A stretch of 51,051 nt of DNA from Sphingorhabdus sp. (lineage in GTDB: Bacteria; Pseudomonadota; Alphaproteobacteria; Sphingomonadales; Sphingomonadaceae), in assembly GCA_015478735.1 (NCBI GenBank), contig JADMKQ010000003.1, positions 1 through 51,051 of the forward strand, written 5' to 3'. The notes under the pieces are model-generated. The model saw only the letters and a program-made list of their open reading frames with translations, ran no database searches and was not told where the DNA came from. A program made the position numbers and the translations under genes. Numbering within the stretch: the stretch's first letter is position 1; each line of letters opens with the position of its first letter. Shown one piece after another: positions 19,731-30,938 of this stretch.

Positions 19731-20591
19731 ATGATCGTGCGTACTGGCGTGATCGCGAAGAAAATGGGAATGACCCGTTTGTTCCAGGAAGATGGTCGGC
19801 ACGTGCCGGTAACCGTTCTTTCCCTGGAAGAATGTCAGGTTGTTGGAGCCCGTAACCAGGAACGTGATGGCTATTTTGCTGTCCAGCTTGGTGCAGGTGC
19901 CCGTAAAGCGAAAAATGTAAACAAACCACAACGTGAAGCTTTTGCTAAAGCAGAAGTAGAGCCCAAGGCACGTGTTGCCGAATTCCGGGTCGAGAGCGAA
20001 GATGCTCTGCTCCCCGTTGGTGCGACCATCACCGCAGACCACTTCATTGCGGGTCAAATGGTTGACATTCAGGGTGTGACGCAAGGTAAAGGCTTTGCCG
20101 GTGCCATGAAGCGTTGGGGTTTCGGCGGTATGCGCGCCAGCCACGGTGTTTCTATCTCTCACCGTGCTCACGGTTCGACTGGTCAGAACCAGGATCCGGG
20201 TAAAGTCTTCAAAGGCAAGAAGATGGCCGGTCACATGGGTGCCAAAAACCGCACTCAACAAAATCTTGAAATCGTTCGCACAGACGCCGCTCGCGGTCTG
20301 ATCTTTGTGCGCGGCAGCGTTCCCGGTTCAAAGGGTGGCTGGCTGCTGGTTAAAGATGCTGTGAAAGTTGCTCTTCCTGAGGGCGTTCCATTCCCGGGTG
20401 CTATGCGCCGCAATGCGGATGAAACGGCTACCGAAGATGCGCCAGCAGGTATGATCGAAGCGGATGCAGCGGTCGAAACGCCAGTTGGTCCAACCGATGC
20501 GGAAATCGCAGCAGCAGCAGCGGAAACTCCCGCAGAAACACCGGCAGAAGAAAAATCCGATGCCGCAGATGATGCAGGGAAGGAGGGCTAA
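19731..20591 (+). CDS. rplC: 50S ribosomal protein L3 with acidic/Ala-rich C-terminal extension
   Basis: [28 protein letters not shown]...[27 protein letters not shown]. Confidence 0.98.
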   Translation: MIVRTGVIAKKMGMTRLFQEDGRHVPVTVLSLEECQVVGARNQERDGYFAVQLGAGARKAKNVNKPQREAFAKAEVEPKARVAEFRVESEDALLPVGATITADHFIAGQMVDIQGVTQGKGFAGAMKRWGFGGMRASHGVSISHRAHGSTGQNQDPGKVFKGKKMAGHMGAKNRTQQNLEIVRTDAARGLIFVRGSVPGSKGGWLLVKDAVKVALPEGVPFPGAMRRNADETATEDAPAGMIEADAAVETPVGPTDAEIAAAAAETPAETPAEEKSDAADDAGKEG

Positions 20592-20594
20592 GCC

Positions 20595-21233
20595 ATGAAA
20601 ATCAAAGTGAAATCCCTCGACGGTAAAGCCCTGACCGGCGCAAAAGCTGACATCGAGCTGAATGATGACGTGTTCGGCCTCGAAGCGCGCGCAGATATTC
20701 TGCACCGCGTCGTAAACTGGCAGCGCGAAAACGCACGCGGCACGGCTCGTGCCGTTCGTGAGCGCGGCGATGTTGCCCGTACCGGTAAGAAGTTCGGCAA
20801 CCAGAAAGGTGGCGGCGGTGCTCGTCACGGTTCACGCCGGGCTCCTGTCTTCATCGGTGGTGGTAAAGCCCACGGGCCTCGCAAACGTGATTTCAACACC
20901 TCGCTGAACAAGAAAGTTCGTGCGCTTGGTCTGAAAATGGCGCTGAGCGACAAAGCGAAGAACGACAATCTGATCGTGCTGGAAAATATCGAGCTTAAGG
21001 AAGCGAAAACAAAAGCGCTTTTGGCTCTTATCGCGAAACTTGGTTTCGGAAACTCGGCTCTCGTCATGGACGGTGATGCAGTGAATGACGCTTTCTCGAA
21101 AGCTTCGTCCAACATCCCGCGCCTGAACGTCATGCCGGCTGCTGGTGCCAATGTTTATGACATTTTGAACCACGACACCTTGGTGCTTACCCGTGCCGCG
21201 GTCGAAAAGCTGGAGGCACGCTTCAATGGCTAA
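20595..21233 (+). CDS. rplD: 50S ribosomal protein L4
   Basis: [55 protein letters not shown]. Confidence 0.98.
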   Translation: MKIKVKSLDGKALTGAKADIELNDDVFGLEARADILHRVVNWQRENARGTARAVRERGDVARTGKKFGNQKGGGGARHGSRRAPVFIGGGKAHGPRKRDFNTSLNKKVRALGLKMALSDKAKNDNLIVLENIELKEAKTKALLALIAKLGFGNSALVMDGDAVNDAFSKASSNIPRLNVMPAAGANVYDILNHDTLVLTRAAVEKLEARFNG

Positions 21234-21534
21234 AAAAGAAGCAATCGACATTCGTCACTATGACGTGATTGTCGGCCCGCACATCACCGAGAAATCAACT
21301 TTGCTAAGCGAAAATAACGCTGTGGTTTTCAAAGTCGCTAACACCGCGACCAAGCCGCAGATCAAAGCCGCTGTCGAAGCGTTGTTCGATGTCAAGGTCA
21401 AGGGCGTGAACACGCTGGTCCAAAAGGGCAAGAGCAAGCGCTGGAAGGGTCGTCCCTACACGCGCAACGATGTTAAGAAAGCTGTCGTTACTTTGGCTGA
21501 AGGCCAGACCATCGACATCACAACCGGAATCTAG
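21226..21534 (+). CDS. rplW: 50S ribosomal protein L23
   Basis: [31 protein letters not shown]...; overlaps rplD stop. Confidence 0.97.
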   Translation: MAKKEAIDIRHYDVIVGPHITEKSTLLSENNAVVFKVANTATKPQIKAAVEALFDVKVKGVNTLVQKGKSKRWKGRPYTRNDVKKAVVTLAEGQTIDITTGI

Positions 21535-21548
21535 GGCGGGAATAGAAG

Positions 21549-22385
21549 ATGGCATTAAAATCCTATAAACCGACAAGTCCCGCGCAACGTGGTCTTATCC
21601 TGGTGGATAAGAGCGGCCTTTGGAAAGGCAAGCCCGTCAAAGCGCTTGTTGAAGGTAAGCGCAAGACTGGCGGTCGTAATAATAAAGGGCATGTGACCTC
21701 TCGCGGTATTGCTGGTGGTCATAAGCAAAGATATCGTCTGGTGGACTTCAAGCGCCGCAAGTTCGATATGTCTGCAACTGTTGAGCGGATCGAATATGAT
21801 CCTAACCGGACCGCCTTTATTGCACTGATCAAGTACGAAGACGGTGAGCTGAGCTATATCCTGGCTCCTCAGCGTCTTGCTGTTGGCGATTCAGTGATTG
21901 CTGGCGAAAAAGTTGACGTGAAGCCTGGTAACGCGATGAAACTGTCGCAGATGCCAATCGGTACGATCGTTCACAATGTGGAAATGAAGCCAGGGAAGGG
22001 CGGCCAGATCGCTCGCTCCGCCGGCACTTATGTCCAGATTGTTGGCCGTGACCGCGGCATGGTTATTGTTCGCCTGAACTCTGGTGAACAACGCTATATC
22101 CGCAGCGATTGCATGGGCACGGTTGGCGCGGTTTCAAACCCCGACAACTCGAACCAGAATTTCGGTAAAGCTGGCCGTACTCGTTGGAAGGGGCGTCGTC
22201 CTCTTACTCGCGGCGTTGCCAAGAACCCTGTCGATCACCCGCACGGCGGTGGTGAAGGCCGGACTTCCGGTGGTCGTCACCCAGTGACACCATGGGGCAA
22301 GCCGACAAAGGGTGCTCGTACTCGTAAGAACAAAACGACGGACAAGATGATCATCCGGTCGCGTCACGCTAAGAAGAAGAGGTAA
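21549..22385 (+). CDS. rplB: 50S ribosomal protein L2
   Basis: [27 protein letters not shown]...[28 protein letters not shown]. Confidence 0.99.
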   Translation: MALKSYKPTSPAQRGLILVDKSGLWKGKPVKALVEGKRKTGGRNNKGHVTSRGIAGGHKQRYRLVDFKRRKFDMSATVERIEYDPNRTAFIALIKYEDGELSYILAPQRLAVGDSVIAGEKVDVKPGNAMKLSQMPIGTIVHNVEMKPGKGGQIARSAGTYVQIVGRDRGMVIVRLNSGEQRYIRSDCMGTVGAVSNPDNSNQNFGKAGRTRWKGRRPLTRGVAKNPVDHPHGGGEGRTSGGRHPVTPWGKPTKGARTRKNKTTDKMIIRSRHAKKKR

Positions 22386-22387
22386 GC

Positions 22388-22663
22388 ATGGCTCGTTCCA
22401 TCAAAAAAGGTCCATTTGTTGACCTCCACCTGCTGAAAAAAGCACAGGACGCTCAGGAAGCTAGCAAGCGCGCGCCGATCAAGACCTGGTCACGTCGCTC
22501 CACTGTTCTTCCCGATTTTGTCGGGCTTACTTTTAACGTTTATAACGGTCAGAAATTCATTCCGGTTTCCGTGAATGAAGACATGGTTGGCCACAAGCTG
22601 GGCGAGTTCGCACCGACGCGTAACTATTACGGCCACGGCGCTGACAAAAAAGGCAAGAAATAA
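22388..22663 (+). CDS. rpsS: 30S ribosomal protein S19
   Basis: [20 protein letters not shown]. Confidence 0.99.
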   Translation: MARSIKKGPFVDLHLLKKAQDAQEASKRAPIKTWSRRSTVLPDFVGLTFNVYNGQKFIPVSVNEDMVGHKLGEFAPTRNYYGHGADKKGKK

Positions 22664-23046
22664 TGGGTAAAGCATCATCACCCCGCCGCGTTGGCGACAA
22701 TGAAGCTTTGGCTGTCGGCAATTCCATTCGTGGATCTGCCCAAAAGCTGAATCTTGTTGCACAGCTGATCCGTGGCAAGAAAGCGGAAGACGCTTTGAAC
22801 ATCCTGTCCTTTTCCAAAAAGGCCATGGCGAAAGATGTGAGCAAGGTTCTCGCTTCCGCCATCGCGAATGCTGAAAACAACCACAACCTGGATGTTGATG
22901 CATTGGTCGTTCAGGAAGCCAGCGTTGGCAAGAGCCTGACCATGAAGCGGTGGAAAGCACGTGCTCGCGGTCGTTCAGCCAAGATCATCAAGCCATTTAG
23001 CCGCGTTCGTATCGTAGTTCGCGAAGCGCAAGAAGAAGAGGCGTAA
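22663..23046 (+). CDS. rplV: 50S ribosomal protein L22
   Basis: [40 protein letters not shown]. Confidence 0.98.
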   Translation: MGKASSPRRVGDNEALAVGNSIRGSAQKLNLVAQLIRGKKAEDALNILSFSKKAMAKDVSKVLASAIANAENNHNLDVDALVVQEASVGKSLTMKRWKARARGRSAKIIKPFSRVRIVVREAQEEEA

Positions 23047-23049
23047 ACC

Positions 23050-23745
23050 ATGGGTCAAAAGAGTAATCCTATCGGGCTTCGCCTGCAGATTAACCGGACT
23101 TGGGATAGCCGCTGGTATGCGGATGGTTCCAATTATGGCGACCTCTTGATGGAAGACATCAAGATGCGGAAATACATTCTGGAAACCGTGCCACAGGCTG
23201 CGATCTCCAAGGTTGTGATCGAGCGTCCTGCCAAAACTTGCCGCGTATCCATCTATGCTGCCCGCCCCGGTGTTATCATCGGTAAAAAGGGTGCGGATAT
23301 CGAGAAGCTGCGCCGCAAATTGAGCGAAATGTCTTCTGGCGATGTGTCTTTGAACATTGTTGAAATTCGCAAGCCCGAAGTTGACGCACAGTTGGTGGCA
23401 CAGGGCATTGGTGACCAGCTCATCCGCCGTGTTGCTTTCCGCCGCGCTATGAAGCGTGCTGTTCAGTCGGCTCTGCGTCTGGGCGCTGAAGGTATTAAAA
23501 TTGTTTGTGGTGGCCGTTTGGGCGGAGCAGAAATTGCTCGCGTTGAATGGTACCGTGAAGGCCGCGTGCCGCTTCATACGCTGCGCGCCAATATCGACTA
23601 TGCCGAGCATGAAGCACTGACTGCTTATGGCATTATCGGTATCAAGGTCTGGATTTTCAAAGGCGAGATATTGGGTCACGACCCGATGGCTCAGGATCGG
23701 TTGATGGTGGAAGCGCAAACTTCCGGTGTTCGACCCTCTCGTTAA
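23050..23745 (+). CDS. rpsC: 30S ribosomal protein S3
   Basis: [30 protein letters not shown]. Confidence 0.99.
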   Translation: MGQKSNPIGLRLQINRTWDSRWYADGSNYGDLLMEDIKMRKYILETVPQAAISKVVIERPAKTCRVSIYAARPGVIIGKKGADIEKLRRKLSEMSSGDVSLNIVEIRKPEVDAQLVAQGIGDQLIRRVAFRRAMKRAVQSALRLGAEGIKIVCGGRLGGAEIARVEWYREGRVPLHTLRANIDYAEHEALTAYGIIGIKVWIFKGEILGHDPMAQDRLMVEAQTSGVRPSR

Positions 23746-23782
23746 TTGCCACGTTGATAGATTAGGGAATAGGTAGAGCATC

Positions 23783-24214
23783 ATGCTGCAACCAAGAAAA
23801 ACAAAATTCCGGAAGGCTCACAAGGGCCGGATTAAAGGAAGCGCAAAGGGCGGCACGACGCTGAACTTCGGCACTTATGGCCTGAAAGCCATGGAGCCAG
23901 AGCGGATTACGGCTCGTCAGATCGAAGCGGCTCGCCGTGCGATCACACGCCACATCAAACGGCAAGGTCGTTTGTGGATCCGTATTTTCCCGGACGTGCC
24001 GGTTTCAAAGAAGCCTGCCGAAGTCCGTCAGGGTAAAGGTAAGGGTTCTGTTGAATTCTGGGCGGCTCGCGTAAAGCCAGGCCGTATCATGTTTGAACTT
24101 GACGGTGTTCCCGGCCCAATTGCAGCGGTTGCTTTCGAGCGTGCAGCGATGAAGCTTCCTATTAAGACAAAAGTTGTGGCCCGCCTTGGCGACACCACAC
24201 ATTTGGAAGGTTAA
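23783..24214 (+). CDS. rplP: 50S ribosomal protein L16
   Basis: [30 protein letters not shown]. Confidence 0.99.
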   Translation: MLQPRKTKFRKAHKGRIKGSAKGGTTLNFGTYGLKAMEPERITARQIEAARRAITRHIKRQGRLWIRIFPDVPVSKKPAEVRQGKGKGSVEFWAARVKPGRIMFELDGVPGPIAAVAFERAAMKLPIKTKVVARLGDTTHLEG

Positions 24215-24218
24215 GGAC

Positions 24219-24431
24219 ATGAGCAAGATACAGGATTTGCGGACCAAAACCGACGATCAGCTTGAAAGCGATCTGGGCGAACTGAAGCGCGAGGCATTTA
24301 ACCTGCGCTTCCAGGCCGCAACCAACCAGCTTGAAAAGCCTAGCCGGATGCGTGAAGTGCGCCGCACGATTGCGAAGATCAAAACACTACAGGGCGAGCG
24401 TGCGCAGGCCGCTGTCTCAGAAAAGGCGTAA
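24219..24431 (+). CDS. rpmC: 50S ribosomal protein L29
   Basis: MSKIQDLRTKTDDQLESDLGELKREAFNLRFQAATNQLEKPSRMREVRRTIAKIKT. Confidence 0.98.
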   Translation: MSKIQDLRTKTDDQLESDLGELKREAFNLRFQAATNQLEKPSRMREVRRTIAKIKTLQGERAQAAVSEKA

Positions 24432-24440
24432 GGAACCGAT

Positions 24441-24752
24441 ATGCCAAAATCTATTCTCACCGGCACGGTAGTGTCAGACAAAGGCGACAAGACAGTTGTC
24501 GTCAAAGTCGAACGCAAAATCAAACATCCGCTTTACGGAAAGATTATGCGGCGCTCGAAGAAATATCATGCGCATGATGAAAATAACGAGATCCGCACCG
24601 GCGAAACCGTGCGTATCGAGGAAACGAAACCGATCTCCAAGCTGAAAACTTGGAAGGTGCTGGAACGGGTTGGCGCTGCTGCCGGTCCTGCAACACCAAA
24701 GGTTGCCGAAATTACTGCTGCAGACGAAGGCGAAGTCAAAGCCGAAAGCTGA
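24441..24752 (+). CDS. rpsQ: 30S ribosomal protein S17
   Basis: [49 protein letters not shown]. Confidence 0.98.
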   Translation: MPKSILTGTVVSDKGDKTVVVKVERKIKHPLYGKIMRRSKKYHAHDENNEIRTGETVRIEETKPISKLKTWKVLERVGAAAGPATPKVAEITAADEGEVKAES

Positions 24753-24813
24753 AGCTAGCGAAGTTTAACTGTGCTCCGTTTGTCCGGGGCGGAATGAAGA
24801 AGGAATTGGATCC

Positions 24814-25182
24814 ATGATCCAGATGCAATCGAACTTGGAGGTCGCTGATAATAGCGGAGCCAAACGCGTGCAGTGTATCAAGGTGCTGGGCGGTTCCAAG
24901 CGCCGGTTCGCTGGCGTTGGCGACATTATTGTTGTGTCGATTAAAGAAGCTGCGCCGCGCGGTAAGGTCAAGAAAGGTGATGTTCACCGGGCCGTTATCG
25001 TTCGCACTCGTAAAGATATCCGCCGCAAAGACGGTTCGGTTATCCGCTTCGATACGAACGCCGCTGTGCTGGTCAACAATGCGAAGGAGCCAATCGGCAC
25101 CCGTATCTTTGGCCCAGTGGTTCGTGAACTGCGTGCCAAGAAGCACATGAAAATCATCAGTCTTGCGCCGGAGGTGCTATAA
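24814..25182 (+). CDS. rplN: 50S ribosomal protein L14
   Basis: [37 protein letters not shown]. Confidence 0.99.
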   Translation: MIQMQSNLEVADNSGAKRVQCIKVLGGSKRRFAGVGDIIVVSIKEAAPRGKVKKGDVHRAVIVRTRKDIRRKDGSVIRFDTNAAVLVNNAKEPIGTRIFGPVVRELRAKKHMKIISLAPEVL

Positions 25183-25184
25183 TC

Positions 25185-25505
25185 ATGGCTAATGCTAAGA
25201 TTAAAAAGGGTGACACCGTTGTTGTTCTGTCCGGCAAGGACAAGGGCAAATCCGGTGAAGTAACCAAAGTGATGCCAAAGGACGGTAAACTAATCGTCGC
25301 TGGTGCCAATGTTGCTGTTCGTCACCGCAAACCGACACAGGCCAATCCGCAAGGTGGTCTGGAACGCCGTGAAGCACCTATGCACATCAGCAAGGTTGCC
25401 CTGGCCGATCCTAAAGATGGCAAACCGACACGGGTTCGCTTTGAAGAGAAAGACGGTAAAATGGTCCGTGTGGCCGTGAAATCCGGGGAGAAAGTCGATG
25501 GCTGA
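25185..25505 (+). CDS. rplX: 50S ribosomal protein L24
   Basis: [43 protein letters not shown]. Confidence 0.98.
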   Translation: MANAKIKKGDTVVVLSGKDKGKSGEVTKVMPKDGKLIVAGANVAVRHRKPTQANPQGGLERREAPMHISKVALADPKDGKPTRVRFEEKDGKMVRVAVKSGEKVDG

Positions 25506-26079
25506 TAAATATTTGCCTCGTATGCGCAAAAAATATGACGATGAAATCGTCAAAGCGATGCGGGAAAAGTTCAACTATTCGAACCACATGGAAGTTCCAC
25601 GTATCGAAAAGATCGTGATCAACATGGGTGTGGGCGAAGGTAGCCAGGACAAGAAAAAGGTCACCACGGCTGCAAAAGAAATGGAACTGATCGCTGGTCA
25701 GAAGCCTGTCATCACCAAAGCGAAAACGTCTATCGCGACGTTCAAGCTGCGTGAAGGCATGCCAATCGGTTGTAAGGTTACCTTGCGCCGTCAGCGTATG
25801 TACGAATTTCTTGACCGCCTGGTCACGGTGGCTATGCCCCGTATTCGTGACTTTCGCGGACTGAACCCGAAAAGTTTTGATGGCCGCGGCAATTTTGCCA
25901 TGGGCATTAAAGAGCAGATTATTTTTCCTGAGATTGCCTATGACGACATCGACGTGGTGCGCGGCATGGACATCATCGTGACGACAAGCGCAAGAACAGA
26001 CGACGAAGCACGTGAGCTTCTGAAATTGTTCGGCTTCCCGTTCCCGAAGGAAGAAGAAGAAGAGAAAGCCGCGGCGTAA
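25498..26079 (+). CDS. rplE: 50S ribosomal protein L5
   Basis: [47 protein letters not shown]. Confidence 0.99.
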   Translation: MADKYLPRMRKKYDDEIVKAMREKFNYSNHMEVPRIEKIVINMGVGEGSQDKKKVTTAAKEMELIAGQKPVITKAKTSIATFKLREGMPIGCKVTLRRQRMYEFLDRLVTVAMPRIRDFRGLNPKSFDGRGNFAMGIKEQIIFPEIAYDDIDVVRGMDIIVTTSARTDDEARELLKLFGFPFPKEEEEEKAAA

Positions 26080-26147
26080 ACCCGCCCCTAACTTTATTAG
26101 TCCCCCTGTTTTCTGGGGGCACGCAAGAAAGGAAGAGAACTTAAGTC

Positions 26148-26453
26148 ATGGCGAAACTGAGTTCCATTAATAAAAACGAACGTCGCAAAAAGCTGGTTAA
26201 GAAATATGCCGGCCGCTATGCGAAGTTAAAGGCGATGGCCAACGACCAGTCTCTTGACGAGACAGAGCGGTTGATTGCGCGTCTAAAAATGGCGGAAATT
26301 CCGCGCAACGGTAATCCTACCCGCGTGCGTAACCGCTGCGAAACCACAGGGCGTCCGCGCGGATATTACCGCAAGTTCCGTCTCTGCCGCATTGAGCTGC
26401 GTGATATGGCCAACAAAGGTCTTATCCCCGGCGTAACGAAATCCAGCTGGTAA
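26148..26453 (+). CDS. rpsN: 30S ribosomal protein S14
   Basis: [29 protein letters not shown]...[41 protein letters not shown]. Confidence 0.99.
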   Translation: MAKLSSINKNERRKKLVKKYAGRYAKLKAMANDQSLDETERLIARLKMAEIPRNGNPTRVRNRCETTGRPRGYYRKFRLCRIELRDMANKGLIPGVTKSSW

Positions 26454-26465
26454 AGGGAAGATAAT

Positions 26466-26861
26466 ATGGCTTTTACCGATCCCTTGGGTGACATGCTCAC
26501 CCGTATCCGTAACGGACAGCAAGCTCGTAAGGACAGTGTGGTTTCACCTGCTTCCAAATTACGCGGCGCTGTTCTAGAAGTTCTCCAGCGCGAAGGTTAT
26601 ATTCGTGGCTACAGCGAAGAAGAGGTCAACAAGCACCCCGGTCTTCGTATTGAGCTGAAATATTTTGAAGGCGAGCCGGCAATCCGCCACGTAGCCCGCG
26701 TTTCAAAGCCTGGTCGTCGTGTCTATAGCGGTTCGCAAGAGCTGCCGACTGTGCGTAATGGTCTGGGCATCACAATTGTTTCTACGCCAAAAGGTGTTCT
26801 GTCTGACGCAGAAGCGCGCAGCCAGAATGTTGGCGGCGAAGTACTCGCAGAGGTATTCTGA
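26466..26861 (+). CDS. rpsH: 30S ribosomal protein S8
   Basis: [33 protein letters not shown]. Confidence 0.99.
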   Translation: MAFTDPLGDMLTRIRNGQQARKDSVVSPASKLRGAVLEVLQREGYIRGYSEEEVNKHPGLRIELKYFEGEPAIRHVARVSKPGRRVYSGSQELPTVRNGLGITIVSTPKGVLSDAEARSQNVGGEVLAEVF

Positions 26862-26863
26862 TC

Positions 26864-27397
26864 ATGTCACGTATCGGAAAGAAAACAGTGAGCATTCCTG
26901 CTGGCGTTACCGCCACCATGGAAGATGGCCTGGTTAAGGTCAAAGGACCAAAGGGCGAGCTTTCGACCCCTATGGTTGACGATCTGACCTATGATCTGAG
27001 CGACGATGGTTTGCAGGTTAAGCCAGCAAATAAAACCACCCGCGCACGCGCCTTTTGGGGTATGCAGCGCACGTTGGTCCAGAACCTTGTTGACGGTGTG
27101 ACCGAAGGCTTCACCCAGGTGCTCGAAATCAACGGTGTTGGTTATCGTGCTGCGGTGAAGGGCAAAGTCCTGAACCTGCAACTCGGTTTCAGCCATGATG
27201 TCGATTTCGACATTCCGGAAGGCATCACGATCAAAACACCGGATCAGACCACGATCGAGATCTCGGGTATTGATAGACAGCAGGTTGGTCAGGTAGCTGC
27301 CGAAATTCGGCGCTGGCGGAAACCGGAGCCTTATAAAGGCAAGGGCATTAAATATCGCGGCGAATATATTTTCCGCAAAGAAGGGAAGAAGAAATAA
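26864..27397 (+). CDS. rplF: 50S ribosomal protein L6
   Basis: [33 protein letters not shown]...[23 protein letters not shown]. Confidence 0.99.
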   Translation: MSRIGKKTVSIPAGVTATMEDGLVKVKGPKGELSTPMVDDLTYDLSDDGLQVKPANKTTRARAFWGMQRTLVQNLVDGVTEGFTQVLEINGVGYRAAVKGKVLNLQLGFSHDVDFDIPEGITIKTPDQTTIEISGIDRQQVGQVAAEIRRWRKPEPYKGKGIKYRGEYIFRKEGKKK

Positions 27398-27400
27398 GCC

Positions 27401-27754
27401 ATGGCTAATCTTTCTTTATTCAAACGGCGTCAGCAACGTGTTCGCACCAAATTGCGTAAACGCGGCCTGACAAAGCCTCGTTTGTCTGTGCATCGCACGG
27501 GCCGTCACATTTACGCGCAGGTCATTGACGATGCAGCGGGCAAAACACTGGCCTCTGCTTCGACGATCGACAAAGCGTCCAAAGTGAAAACCGGTGCCGA
27601 TAGCGCAGCGGCAGCCGATGTTGGCAAGCGCGTTGCGGAAGCAGCGAAAAAAGCTGGCATCAAGGAAGTAATTTTTGATCGCGGCGGTTTCCTGTATCAC
27701 GGACGTGTGAAGGCTTTGGCCGATGCGGCCCGCGAAGGCGGATTGGAGTTTTAA
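27401..27754 (+). CDS. rplR: 50S ribosomal protein L18
   Basis: [44 protein letters not shown]. Confidence 0.99.
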   Translation: MANLSLFKRRQQRVRTKLRKRGLTKPRLSVHRTGRHIYAQVIDDAAGKTLASASTIDKASKVKTGADSAAAADVGKRVAEAAKKAGIKEVIFDRGGFLYHGRVKALADAAREGGLEF

Positions 27755-27755
27755 G

Positions 27756-28508
27756 ATGGCTGATGAAAACAAAACACCAGAAGGTGCAGCACAGCCCGGT
27801 ACAACCGGCGAAGGCAATCAGCCTGAAGCTGCTGTAGCACCTGAAAACAAAACCGGTGGTAACGAGCGTCAATCACGCGGCGGAAATCGCGGCGGACGTG
27901 ACAATCGCGGCGGTGGGCGTGATGGCGGACGTGGCCGTGGCCGCGGAGGTCGTGACCGGGATCAGGATCAGGGCGAAGAACTGATCGAGAAACTGGTTCA
28001 CATCAACCGCGTTTCCAAAACCGTTAAAGGCGGTAAGCGCTTTGGTTTTGCTGCTTTGGTTGTTGTTGGCGATGGCAAAGGCCGCGCCGGTTTCGGTAAA
28101 GGTAAAGCACGCGAAGTGCCTGAAGCCATTACCAAAGCAACGGCTGCTGCGAAAAAGAAAATGGTTCGCGTTCCATTGCGTGAAGGCCGCACCTTGCATC
28201 ATGATGGCAAAGGCCAGTTTGGCGCAGGTAATGTGACCTTGCGTTCGGCACCTCCGGGTACCGGTATCATGGCTGGTGGTCCTATGCGTGCTGTTTTCGA
28301 AAGCCTTGGTGTTGCCGACGTGGTGACCAAGTCTAACGGAACGTCCAACCCCTATAACATGATCCGGGCGACCTTTGTGGCGCTTGGTGAACAGACCAGC
28401 CCCAAGTCTGTATCGCAGCGGCGAGGCAAGAAAGTTGCTGATCTGCTCGGTCGCGGCGGTGCTTCTGAAGCAGAGGCTCAGGCCGAAGCTGCATCAGTTA
28501 CGGAGTAA
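27756..28508 (+). CDS. rpsE: 30S ribosomal protein S5 with N-terminal RGG-rich extension
   Basis: [51 protein letters not shown] preceded by an about 70-aa low-complexity N-terminus. Confidence 0.98.
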   Translation: MADENKTPEGAAQPGTTGEGNQPEAAVAPENKTGGNERQSRGGNRGGRDNRGGGRDGGRGRGRGGRDRDQDQGEELIEKLVHINRVSKTVKGGKRFGFAALVVVGDGKGRAGFGKGKAREVPEAITKATAAAKKKMVRVPLREGRTLHHDGKGQFGAGNVTLRSAPPGTGIMAGGPMRAVFESLGVADVVTKSNGTSNPYNMIRATFVALGEQTSPKSVSQRRGKKVADLLGRGGASEAEAQAEAASVTE

Positions 28509-28514
28509 GGCATA

Positions 28515-28694
28515 ATGGCTAAAGTGAAAATCAAACAGATTGGTTCGCCAATCCGTCGCCCCGAAGAACAGCGCAAGACGCTGGTCGGACTGGGTCTCAA
28601 CAAGATGCACCGTGTCAGCGAATTGGAAGACACACCGGAAGTGCGTGGCATGATCCGTAAAGTGCAACATCTGGTAGAGGTTGTCGAAGGCTAA
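28515..28694 (+). CDS. rpmD: 50S ribosomal protein L30
   Basis: [59 protein letters not shown]; 59 aa, not in ORF track. Confidence 0.98.
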   Translation: MAKVKIKQIGSPIRRPEEQRKTLVGLGLNKMHRVSELEDTPEVRGMIRKVQHLVEVVEG

Positions 28695-28740
28695 ACCCCT
28701 GAAACAACCGTGCGAATAAAAGCGAAAGCGAGTACAAGAC

Positions 28741-29295
28741 ATGAAATTAAACGATATTAGAGATAATGACGGCGCACGCAAATTGCGGACCCGTATCGGC
28801 CGTGGCATTGGTTCCGGCAAAGGCAAAACCGGTGGGCGTGGCCAAAAAGGTCAGAAATCCCGTTCCGGTGTAGCTATTAAAGGCTTTGAAGGCGGTCAGA
28901 TGCCCCTTCACATGCGGCTTCCAAAGCGTGGTTTCAACAACCCGTTCGGAACCGACTATGCCGAAGTCAACCTGGGCATGATCCAGAAATTCATCGACAG
29001 CAAACGTCTTGCCAATGACGGCACGCTCGACCAGGCAGCTTTGAATGAAGCTGGTCTGACACGCGGCGGTAAAGATGGTGTTCGTTTGCTCGCCAAGGGT
29101 GAAATCAAGGCGAAAATCACGATTGCGGTTGCTGGTGCATCCAAAGCAGCTATCGAAGCTGTTGAAAAAGCTGGCGGCAAAGTAGAAATTCTTTCTGGTC
29201 CAGCTGCACACCGCCCGAAAAACGAGAAAAAAGCAGTTGCTTCCAAGCCTGCGAAAGAGAAAAAAGCGGCTAACAGAGCCAAGAACAAAGCTTGA
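28741..29295 (+). CDS. rplO: 50S ribosomal protein L15 with Lys/Ala-rich C-terminal tail
   Basis: [43 protein letters not shown]. Confidence 0.99.
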   Translation: MKLNDIRDNDGARKLRTRIGRGIGSGKGKTGGRGQKGQKSRSGVAIKGFEGGQMPLHMRLPKRGFNNPFGTDYAEVNLGMIQKFIDSKRLANDGTLDQAALNEAGLTRGGKDGVRLLAKGEIKAKITIAVAGASKAAIEAVEKAGGKVEILSGPAAHRPKNEKKAVASKPAKEKKAANRAKNKA

Positions 29296-29303
29296 TTCTT
29301 GAA

Positions 29304-29336
29304 AGGGGTTCTGCACGCCAGAACCTCTTTTTTTTC
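29304..29336 (+). terminator. Strong Rho-independent terminator-like hairpin between rplO and secY
   Basis: AGGGGTTCTG-CACGC-CAGAACCTC followed by TTTTTTTT. Confidence 0.75.
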
Positions 29337-29519
29337 TGCCTCTTGTCTTTGGCTCTCCAACAACCGATATGAAGGCAGTTATATTTCCGCCTGAGCGGGA
29401 ATCGTTTTCGTAGCAAGGGTACAGGACTTGCTAAAGGGCAACCCACTGCATCTGTGCGGTGGGTTCAGGATTTAATAGCCGTTATGTTTTGACGGTATAG
29501 TGTGGCAGGGAAGTCTAGT

Positions 29520-30893
29520 ATGGCATCAAAAGCCGATCAGGTTGGAGCAAATTTGAACCTGGCAAAATTCGGAGAAGCAACCGAGCTTCGCAAACGGATT
29601 TGGTTCACTTTGGGCGCTTTGGTGATTTTTCGCCTATTAAGCTTTGTTCCGCTGCCAGGTGTTGACCCTGTTGTGCTCGCAGATCTTTACGATCAGACGC
29701 GCGGCGGCGTTCTTGATATTTTCAATACATTTTCCGGCGGTTCGCTGGAGCGGATGAGCCTAATCGCGCTCGGCGTTATGCCTTATATTACCGCATCTAT
29801 CGTGGTCCAGCTGGCTGCAGCATTGTCGCCGACACTGGCCGCGATCAAGAAAGATGGCGAGGCGGGCCGCAAAAAACTCAACCAATATACACGCTATGGC
29901 ACGGTCGGTCTGACCGCGGTCCAGGGCTATTTCATCGCTGTCGGCCTTGAAAGCTTTGCGTCTCAATCTGGCCTGCAAGCCGTGGTTAATCCCGGCATGG
30001 GGTTCCGCGTTGGTGCGGTTATCAGTCTGGTAGGCGGCACGTTGTTCCTGATGTGGCTGGGTGAACAGATTACCAGCCGCGGTATCGGCAACGGTATCTC
30101 CCTCATCATCATGGCCGGTATTGTCGCACAGATGCCAACGTTCGTCGGCAACCTGATGGAAGGTAGCCGGACCGGTTCGATCGGCGCTATCACCATCATC
30201 GGGTTGCTCGCCATGGTCATTGGCCTGGTCCTGTTCATATGTTTCATGGAACGGGCGCAAAGACGCGTGCTGATCCAATATCCCAAGCGCGCCACGCAAA
30301 ATGGCGTGATGCAGGCGGACCGCAGCCACTTGCCGCTAAAGGTAAACACCGCTGGTGTGATCCCGCCCATCTTTGCATCGTCATTGCTTTTGATGCCGCT
30401 GACTGTCAGCCAGTTCGCAGGCAACACGACTGCTGGTGAAAGCGTAATGGGTGATTTTATCATCGCGCTGAACCAGTATCTTGCACACGGCCAGCCGCTT
30501 TATATGGGGCTTTATGCTGCCGGTATTATCTTCTTCTGTTTCTTCTACACGGCGGTTGTCTTCAACCCCGAAGAAACGGCTGACAATCTTAAGAAAAATG
30601 GCGGGTTTGTTCCGGGTATCCGTCCGGGCAAAAACACTGCCGACTATCTGGATTATGTCCTGACCCGTATCACGGTCGTTGGTGCAGCCTATCTGGCGCT
30701 GGTTTGTGTGTTGCCGGAATATGTGATGGCACAAACCAATCTGCCACTGTTTTTCCTCGGCGGCACCAGCTTGCTGATTATCGTGAACGTAACCGTGGAT
30801 ACAGTGACCCAGATTCAAAGCCATTTGCTGGCCTTGCAATATGGCGATCTGCTTAAGAAGGCGAAACTGAAGGGTGGACGGCGTAAACGCTAG
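29520..30893 (+). CDS. secY: Preprotein translocase subunit SecY
   Basis: FRLLSFVPLPGVDP...GNGISLIIMAGIVAQMP; 10-TM-like; ATG 29520 with AGGGAAG RBS. Confidence 0.98.
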   Translation: MASKADQVGANLNLAKFGEATELRKRIWFTLGALVIFRLLSFVPLPGVDPVVLADLYDQTRGGVLDIFNTFSGGSLERMSLIALGVMPYITASIVVQLAAALSPTLAAIKKDGEAGRKKLNQYTRYGTVGLTAVQGYFIAVGLESFASQSGLQAVVNPGMGFRVGAVISLVGGTLFLMWLGEQITSRGIGNGISLIIMAGIVAQMPTFVGNLMEGSRTGSIGAITIIGLLAMVIGLVLFICFMERAQRRVLIQYPKRATQNGVMQADRSHLPLKVNTAGVIPPIFASSLLLMPLTVSQFAGNTTAGESVMGDFIIALNQYLAHGQPLYMGLYAAGIIFFCFFYTAVVFNPEETADNLKKNGGFVPGIRPGKNTADYLDYVLTRITVVGAAYLALVCVLPEYVMAQTNLPLFFLGGTSLLIIVNVTVDTVTQIQSHLLALQYGDLLKKAKLKGGRRKR

Positions 30894-30938
30894 AACCGGT
30901 TTTGCAACATTTTCATAGGTTATAGGGGACAATGAGAT

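Noticed and set aside
29502-29519. Upstream GTG start for secY (29502)
   Set aside because: ATG at 29520 has a better-placed AGGGAAG Shine-Dalgarno.
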